Shown here: piece after piece, positions 59,220 through 64,000 of the stretch | Position numbering within the stretch: position 1 is the first letter of the stretch | Layout of the letters: every line of letters starts with the position of its first letter | DNA from: Clostridiaceae bacterium | GTDB lineage: Bacteria > Bacillota > Clostridia > DSM-8532 | Direction of reading: 5' to 3' | Assembly (NCBI GenBank): GCA_012840245.1 | Contig: DULR01000017.1 | Location: 1 to 64,000 of the forward strand | Length of the DNA stretch: 64,000 nucleotides | Position numbers and translations under genes: made by a program | Notes under the pieces: generated by a model | Seen by the model: only the letters and a program-made list of their open reading frames with translations | Database searches by the model: none | What the model was told of the DNA's origin: nothing

Positions 59220-60816
59220 ACTTGCTATTATCGATGATGAACATGAGCATGTGAACGGCGTGAAGGACTATATCCCCTGGGAAAGATACGAAATCGAGGT
59301 ATGCGGAGTTGCGTATAACGGAAGGGACGGGCTTGAGCTTATAAAGGAATGTCGCCCTGAGATCGCTCTCGTAGACATTCAGATGCCATTCATCGACGGT
59401 CTGTCCCTTATAGAGGAAGTGAACAAACTCGGAATAAACACACAGATGATCATAATGAGCGGACATGATGATTTCGAATACGCCAGACAGGCCATAAAAC
59501 TCAAGGCCAGCAATTATCTTCTTAAGCCTTGTTCTGCCGAAGAGATCATCCAGGCGGTGCTGAAGGCAAAAAACACCTATCTGGAAGAATCGAACAAAAA
59601 AAGTCTGATAGAGCAGTACCAGTCTGTTTTCCCGCAGTACATAAACCTTCTGAAGGAGAAGTTCCTGATAAGCCTTCTGGATAACAACCTTCAAAACCCT
59701 TCATCCTTTTTCAGGGATATCTCAAGCTATGGGATCAACCTGACAGACAACCCCTGCTGTGCCGCTGTATTCAGGCTGGAGGACAAGGACAGGCTTTACA
59801 CCCAAAGCACCAGCAGAGAATTCGACTTTCTGATAATAAGCATCATAGAAGAGATAAAAAAGGTCTCTGCAGACAAATATCCGTTTGAACTGGTCATTAA
59901 GGGCAATGACATCGTCCTGTTATCTTCAGGCGAACTGGCCGATTATGAAGCGTTCGTAGTCTATATCCAGAAAATATACCACAGACTGTCTGAGGTCTTT
60001 GAATACCAGTTCACCGTAGGTATAGGGCAGGTGGTCTCTACTCCTCTTTTTATACATAAATCATACAGCCAGGCTTTGGCTGTCCTGGAAAACAGCATTT
60101 TTTTAGGCGAGAAAAAAGTAGTCGTCTATGACGACAGGATCCTGGAAGAAAGCTTCCATTATCTTTATCCCTTCAATGAAGAGAAAAAGCTCCTGCATGC
60201 CATTGAGGCGGGAGATGTCTCAGCCATAAGGGAAGAAGTAGACAACTTTTTTGCTACCTTTGAACAGTGCTCCAACATAGACAACAATATACTGAAGAAG
60301 ATAGGAATAACGCTTTTGAACAGCATGATGAGGTTCTGCTCCGAAAAAAATCTGTACAACGATGCTTTGCACCAGCTGATTTTCAGCAGCTTCGACAAGA
60401 TCATCAAAGCCGTGTCCTTCGAATCCATGAAGGCTGAAATAAATAGAACCATTGACAAAATAATCGAGCATATCCATAGTACTGCGCCAATAAACAAGCT
60501 GGTCCAGCTTGCCCTCAACTATATCCATCAGAACTATGCCCGTGAAATAAGCCTGAAAACAGTGGCTGATGAGCTTTTCATCTCGGCATCATATTTAAGC
60601 TTTCTTTTCAAACAGGAGCTCAAAAAGAATTTCGTGGATTATCTCAACAATTACAGGATCAACATTGCAAGGGAGTTATTCAAGGATCCCAGGCTCAAGA
60701 GCTATGAGATAGCATACCAGGTCGGTTTCCAGGACGAAAAATACTTCTACAAGCTGTTCAAGAAATACACTGGTCTTACTCCTTCCCAGTACAGGGAAAG
60801 CGTTCAGGTTTTTTGA
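59212..60816 (+). CDS. YesN-like response regulator with AraC HTH output
   Basis: Receiver domain (IIDDEHEH, ALVDIQMPFIDG, LLKPCSAEE) and C-terminal AraC HTH. Confidence 0.94.
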   Translation: MYKLAIIDDEHEHVNGVKDYIPWERYEIEVCGVAYNGRDGLELIKECRPEIALVDIQMPFIDGLSLIEEVNKLGINTQMIIMSGHDDFEYARQAIKLKASNYLLKPCSAEEIIQAVLKAKNTYLEESNKKSLIEQYQSVFPQYINLLKEKFLISLLDNNLQNPSSFFRDISSYGINLTDNPCCAAVFRLEDKDRLYTQSTSREFDFLIISIIEEIKKVSADKYPFELVIKGNDIVLLSSGELADYEAFVVYIQKIYHRLSEVFEYQFTVGIGQVVSTPLFIHKSYSQALAVLENSIFLGEKKVVVYDDRILEESFHYLYPFNEEKKLLHAIEAGDVSAIREEVDNFFATFEQCSNIDNNILKKIGITLLNSMMRFCSEKNLYNDALHQLIFSSFDKIIKAVSFESMKAEINRTIDKIIEHIHSTAPINKLVQLALNYIHQNYAREISLKTVADELFISASYLSFLFKQELKKNFVDYLNNYRINIARELFKDPRLKSYEIAYQVGFQDEKYFYKLFKKYTGLTPSQYRESVQVF

Positions 60817-60838
60817 TCAAAAAATCAGACCAATTATA

Positions 60839-61084
60839 GGGCTGTCTTAGAAGTCTATTTTATGACATGCTGTTCGGGGATGAACTGCCTTCCACAGAAG
60901 CAGTTGAATGTTGTAATGAGAACAGTGCAGCTCGAGATTCACATGCTCTGGACAGTGCGAAAATTTCGCACTGCGATTGCCAGCGACCTCGTGAGATCAA
61001 ACTTGAGCATTAACAACTTCCTGCGACGAGGACAGCAGGAAGATCTGAACAGCATGGCAACATATTGTTTTGAGACATACTCTG
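60839..61084 (+). repeat. Long copy of GGGGCTGTCTCA-type structured inverted-repeat element
   Basis: GGGCTGTCTTAG...GACATGCTGTTC ... GAACAGCATG...TTTTGAGACA; contains hairpin CTTCCTG-CGACGAGGACAG-CAGGAAG and palindrome CAGTGCGAAAATTTCGCACTG. Confidence 0.6.
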
Positions 61085-61106
61085 TTCATAATTTGTATGG
61101 AATATA

Positions 61107-61135
61107 TTGACATATGTTTTCTTGCATGATATCAT
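61107..61135 (+). promoter_or_regulatory. Sigma-A promoter of SPFH-RHH operon
   Basis: TTGACA-N17-TATCAT, overlapped by TGATATCA-TTA-TGATATCA (61127-61145). Confidence 0.65.
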
Positions 61136-61176
61136 TATGATATCAGTTTAGTATTGTACTGATAAGGAGGTTTTAT

Positions 61177-62193
61177 ATGGAAGCCAAATATACTCAGGAG
61201 ATAGAATTGAAAGCAAAAAACGGTATGGGTATGCTTATACTGAGTATCTTTCTCCTGATTGCATCGATTGCCGTGATAATATGGGGAGCAATACTCATGA
61301 GCGGCAGCAGGCTGGCAACGTTAGGTACCATCATGTTCATCCTTGGACTTGTCTACCTGTGCCTGAGCTGGATCCCGTTTATGGGACTTAAAATTCTCAA
61401 ACCCCAGGAAGCCCTTGTTCTCACTTTGTTCGGAAAATACATCGGTACGTTGAAAGGAGAAGGATTCTTCTTTGTAAATCCTTTCGTTTCTGCAGTCAAT
61501 CCGACTGTCGGGCGCGGTGCCGCAACAAGTACCGAGGATCAGAATCCGTTTTTCCAGTATAACAGCCAGACCGGCAACGTCAACGTCAACCTCTACAATC
61601 AGAAGAAAACCATATCCCTTAAAGCCATGACCCTTAACAATAACAAGCAAAAAATAAACGATGCTCTCGGAAATCCTGTGGAAGTGGGAGTCGTAGTTAT
61701 CTGGCGCGTCGTAAATACTGCGAAGGCAGTATTCAATGTAGACAATTACAAAGCTTTTCTGTCCATACAATGCGACTCTGCATTAAGGAATATTGTAAGA
61801 CTTTATCCATATGATAAGTCTGATATCGGAGAGGAAATGACCCTGAGAGGCAGCAGCCAGGAAGTTGCCGATAAACTTAAGGCCGAACTCCAGTCAAGAG
61901 CCGATATAGCCGGTCTGGAGATCATCGAGGCCCGAATCACGCATCTTGCCTACGCTCCCGAAATAGCTGCCGCCATGCTCCAAAGGCAGCAGGCTTCTGC
62001 TATAATCGACGCCAGAAAGATGATCGTCGACGGAGCGGTAGGAATGGTCGAGATGGCACTCAGCAGGCTGAATGAGACCGGTATCGTCAATCTTGACGAA
62101 GAGAGGAAAGCGGCAATGGTAAGCAATCTTCTTGTTGTGCTCTGCGGCAACAAAGACGCACAGCCGGTCGTTAACAGCGGGTCGATTTATTGA
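61177..62193 (+). CDS. SPFH (band 7/prohibitin-like) domain protein
   Basis: Two TM helices, [60 protein letters not shown]. Confidence 0.92.
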   Translation: MEAKYTQEIELKAKNGMGMLILSIFLLIASIAVIIWGAILMSGSRLATLGTIMFILGLVYLCLSWIPFMGLKILKPQEALVLTLFGKYIGTLKGEGFFFVNPFVSAVNPTVGRGAATSTEDQNPFFQYNSQTGNVNVNLYNQKKTISLKAMTLNNNKQKINDALGNPVEVGVVVIWRVVNTAKAVFNVDNYKAFLSIQCDSALRNIVRLYPYDKSDIGEEMTLRGSSQEVADKLKAELQSRADIAGLEIIEARITHLAYAPEIAAAMLQRQQASAIIDARKMIVDGAVGMVEMALSRLNETGIVNLDEERKAAMVSNLLVVLCGNKDAQPVVNSGSIY

Positions 62194-62378
62194 TGCCTAT
62201 GGATAAGAAAGCTGATCAGGAAAAAAAGCAAGTACTGCTGCGCCTGTCCCCCACATTATGGAAGGAGCTTGCAGCGTGGGCTGAGGATGAATTCCGCTCC
62301 ATAAACGGGCAGATCGAGTATTTGCTCACCGAATGCGTCAGAAAACGGAAAAAGATATCTTCAGAAAAATCCGATTAA
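62190..62378 (+). CDS. Arc-like ribbon-helix-helix protein
   Basis: [42 protein letters not shown]; 4-bp overlap with SPFH gene. Confidence 0.8.
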   Translation: MMPMDKKADQEKKQVLLRLSPTLWKELAAWAEDEFRSINGQIEYLLTECVRKRKKISSEKSD

Positions 62379-62379
62379 T

Positions 62380-62417
62380 AAATGTGCAGAAGGGACGATC
62401 CTTTCTGCACATTTTTA
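62380..62417 (+). terminator. Terminator of SPFH-RHH operon
   Basis: AATGTGCAGAAGG-GACGAT-CCTTTCTGCACATTTTTATT. Confidence 0.85.
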
Positions 62418-62462
62418 TTAAAACGATTAATAAACGTAAATTTCTACTGCGAAGCCAAGCTA

Positions 62463-62553
62463 TGTCATTCTGAGGAGAAGCGACATAAAGTCGCTGCGAC
62501 GAAGAATCTTTTATAGATCCTTCGACTTCGCTGCACTTCGCTCAGGATGACGC
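62463..62553. repeat. Dispersed palindromic intergenic repeat (full copy)
   Basis: TGTCATTCTGAGGAGAAGCGAC...GAAGAATCTTTTATAGATCCTTCGACTTCGCTGCACTTCGCTCAGGATGACG. Confidence 0.75.
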
Positions 62554-62588
62554 GGGTTATGCGCTGGAGAAGCCTCATGGCCTGACTA

Positions 62589-62659
62589 TGTCATTCTGAA
62601 CGGAACGAAGTGTAGTGAAGAATCTTTAAAAGATCCTTCGACTTCGCTCAGGATGACGC
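62589..62659. repeat. Dispersed palindromic intergenic repeat (full copy)
   Basis: TGTCATTCTGAACGGAACGAAGTGTAGTGAAGAATCTTTAAAAGATCCTTCGACTTCGCTCAGGATGACG. Confidence 0.75.
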
Positions 62660-62774
62660 AGTAAGGCTAAGCAGCGGAAAACCCTGCTTATAATTTGCAT
62701 TAATAAAAATGTTCACGGGCGAGGAGTCGGGGACGCCGTCCCCGACAACGTATCCATCAAATTACACGAAATTA

Positions 62775-63434
62775 TTATTTTCCCAGAATCAATGAAATGC
62801 CGTATCTTAATGTCTCCTCATCTATCCCTCCGGTTATGCCTCCGATGACGTATCCGTCCCTGTCGATGAACAGGGTGCTCGGTATTGACCTGATTCCGTA
62901 GGTTATGGCCGCATCCTGCTGTGTATCAAAGAGAACCGTGAAGGTAAATCCATTCTCCTCGATGAATTTCTTCCCTGATTCAACAGTTTCCCTGCTTCCT
63001 TCGGCCAGATCGACCATCAGGAACAAAAGCTCATCTTTTTCAAACTCTTCGGACACCTTGTTGAAATGAGGCATCTCCTCCCTGCATGGAGGGCACCAGC
63101 TTGCCCAGAAGTTTAAAACGATAGGTGTTCCAAAAAAGTCAGAGAGCCTGACCTCGTTGCCGTCATAATCCACGACCGTAAAATCTGGAGCTTTGATTTT
63201 TTTCTCCGGCTCATCATCACCTGGTGTTTCTGTTTCTGTATCAGGGGTATTGTCAGTTCCGGCACCTGGACTCAGGGACTCGGAGGCCAGGGTTTCGGTT
63301 TTAGTAGAATCAGCAACGTCATTGCGCCCCGGAGCCCTATAGTTTTTACTCAGGTAATCATAGCCCACGACCGCTGCCGCAATAAATATCACAAAACCTA
63401 AAATGTACAGCAATAATTTTAATTTCTGATTCAT
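62775..63434 (-). CDS. TlpA/ResA-like thioredoxin-fold protein
   Basis: N-terminal TM anchor, FWASWCPPCREEMPHF active site, IPSTLFIDRDG. Confidence 0.93.
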   Translation of the reverse strand: MNQKLKLLLYILGFVIFIAAAVVGYDYLSKNYRAPGRNDVADSTKTETLASESLSPGAGTDNTPDTETETPGDDEPEKKIKAPDFTVVDYDGNEVRLSDFFGTPIVLNFWASWCPPCREEMPHFNKVSEEFEKDELLFLMVDLAEGSRETVESGKKFIEENGFTFTVLFDTQQDAAITYGIRSIPSTLFIDRDGYVIGGITGGIDEETLRYGISLILGK

Positions 63435-63450
63435 CCTGCTTTCTCCCTTA

Positions 63451-64000
63451 TCAAAACGATAAAAGTCCTATAACTTTTCCCAGATACCCTGTCATCATGG
63501 CTATACCCAGAATTATAAGCATGATTCCGGACACAAGGTTGATGGTCCTATAGTTGCGTTTGATAAAATCAAATACGCTCTTCAGTTTGTCCAGAATCAG
63601 CGCAGATGCCATAAAAGGAAGACCAAGGCCTGTTGAGAAGCTGAGCAGCATAAGTATCCCCTTATGGCTTTCCTGGGAAGATGCGGCAAGCATCAGAGCT
63701 GAGCCCAAAAATGTTCCTACACATGGAGACCAGCCTACGGAAAAGACTACCCCGAACAGCAGCGAGGACAAAAATCCTGGTTCTGACAGACTTTTGCCGG
63801 TACGACCATGATTTTTATTGAGTATTGATATATTTATGATCCCTGTATAGTTCAGGCCAAGGAGCACGATAACTCCTCCGGCCACAATATTCACCCATTT
63901 TGAATATCTGACGAGAAAGCTTCCAAAGAATCCCGCAAATGCGCCCAACAGGACAAACACAGTGGTAAAGCCCAGCACAAATCCCAGGGCGTTTACAAGC
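63451..64000 (-). CDS. CcdA-like cytochrome c biogenesis / DsbD transmembrane protein, 5' end beyond window
   Basis: GVVFSVGWSPCVGTFLGSALMLA...LSFSTGLGLPF; canonical N-terminal helix missing because of window edge. Confidence 0.85.
   Translation of the reverse strand, partial: LVNALGFVLGFTTVFVLLGAFAGFFGSFLVRYSKWVNIVAGGVIVLLGLNYTGIINISILNKNHGRTGKSLSEPGFLSSLLFGVVFSVGWSPCVGTFLGSALMLAASSQESHKGILMLLSFSTGLGLPFMASALILDKLKSVFDFIKRNYRTINLVSGIMLIILGIAMMTGYLGKVIGLLSF

Noticed and set aside
62190-62378. RHH protein as an antitoxin of a toxin-antitoxin pair
   Set aside because: Adjacent gene is an SPFH membrane protein and no toxin-like ORF is adjacent.
62463-62659. Possible CRISPR-like repeats
   Set aside because: Two copies of an imperfect palindromic repeat without regular spacers; same family as dispersed intergenic copies; no cas genes.

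Overview
The window is a Firmicutes/Clostridia-like chromosomal segment. Calls come from reading the supplied ORFs plus manual inspection of intergenic DNA; no searches were run. From left to right it contains: a CPBP protease; GTP-type PEPCK; type I pullulanase; a membrane-fused spermidine-synthase-like protein; a NAGPA-type phosphodiester glycosidase with a cohesin-like domain; an ABC-2 exporter; HU; a rhodanese lipoprotein; a citrate-lyase operon (citD-E-F-C-XG) apparently continuous with ribokinase and two ADP-ribosylglycohydrolase (ARH) family genes; a divergent LacI regulator, ABC importer, third ARH and AbrB-family transporter; tRNA-Ser(GGA); two AraC regulators fused to enzyme-like domains; chemoreceptors; a class-B-like sortase with a C-terminal cadherin-like domain; a beta-helix glycoside hydrolase; a sortase-anchored (NPKTG) carbohydrate-binding-like protein; two further sugar ABC importers; a YesMN-type two-component system; an SPFH/ribbon-helix-helix pair; and TlpA/CcdA-like genes at the right edge. 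The most interesting signals are: (1) the LacI-centred riboside/citrate-lyase locus with three AACCGGTT-like operators; (2) a second regulon of three sigma-A promoters, each followed 4-6 bp downstream of the -10 by the same AGTTTATCGCTAAACT-type operator; (3) the unusual sortase architecture and its candidate NPKTG substrate; (4) a small structured mobile-element-like family with a conserved hairpin loop, one copy lying inside the cit operon; and (5) two small proteins below the ORF-track cutoff. No CRISPR array, rRNA or prophage was seen.
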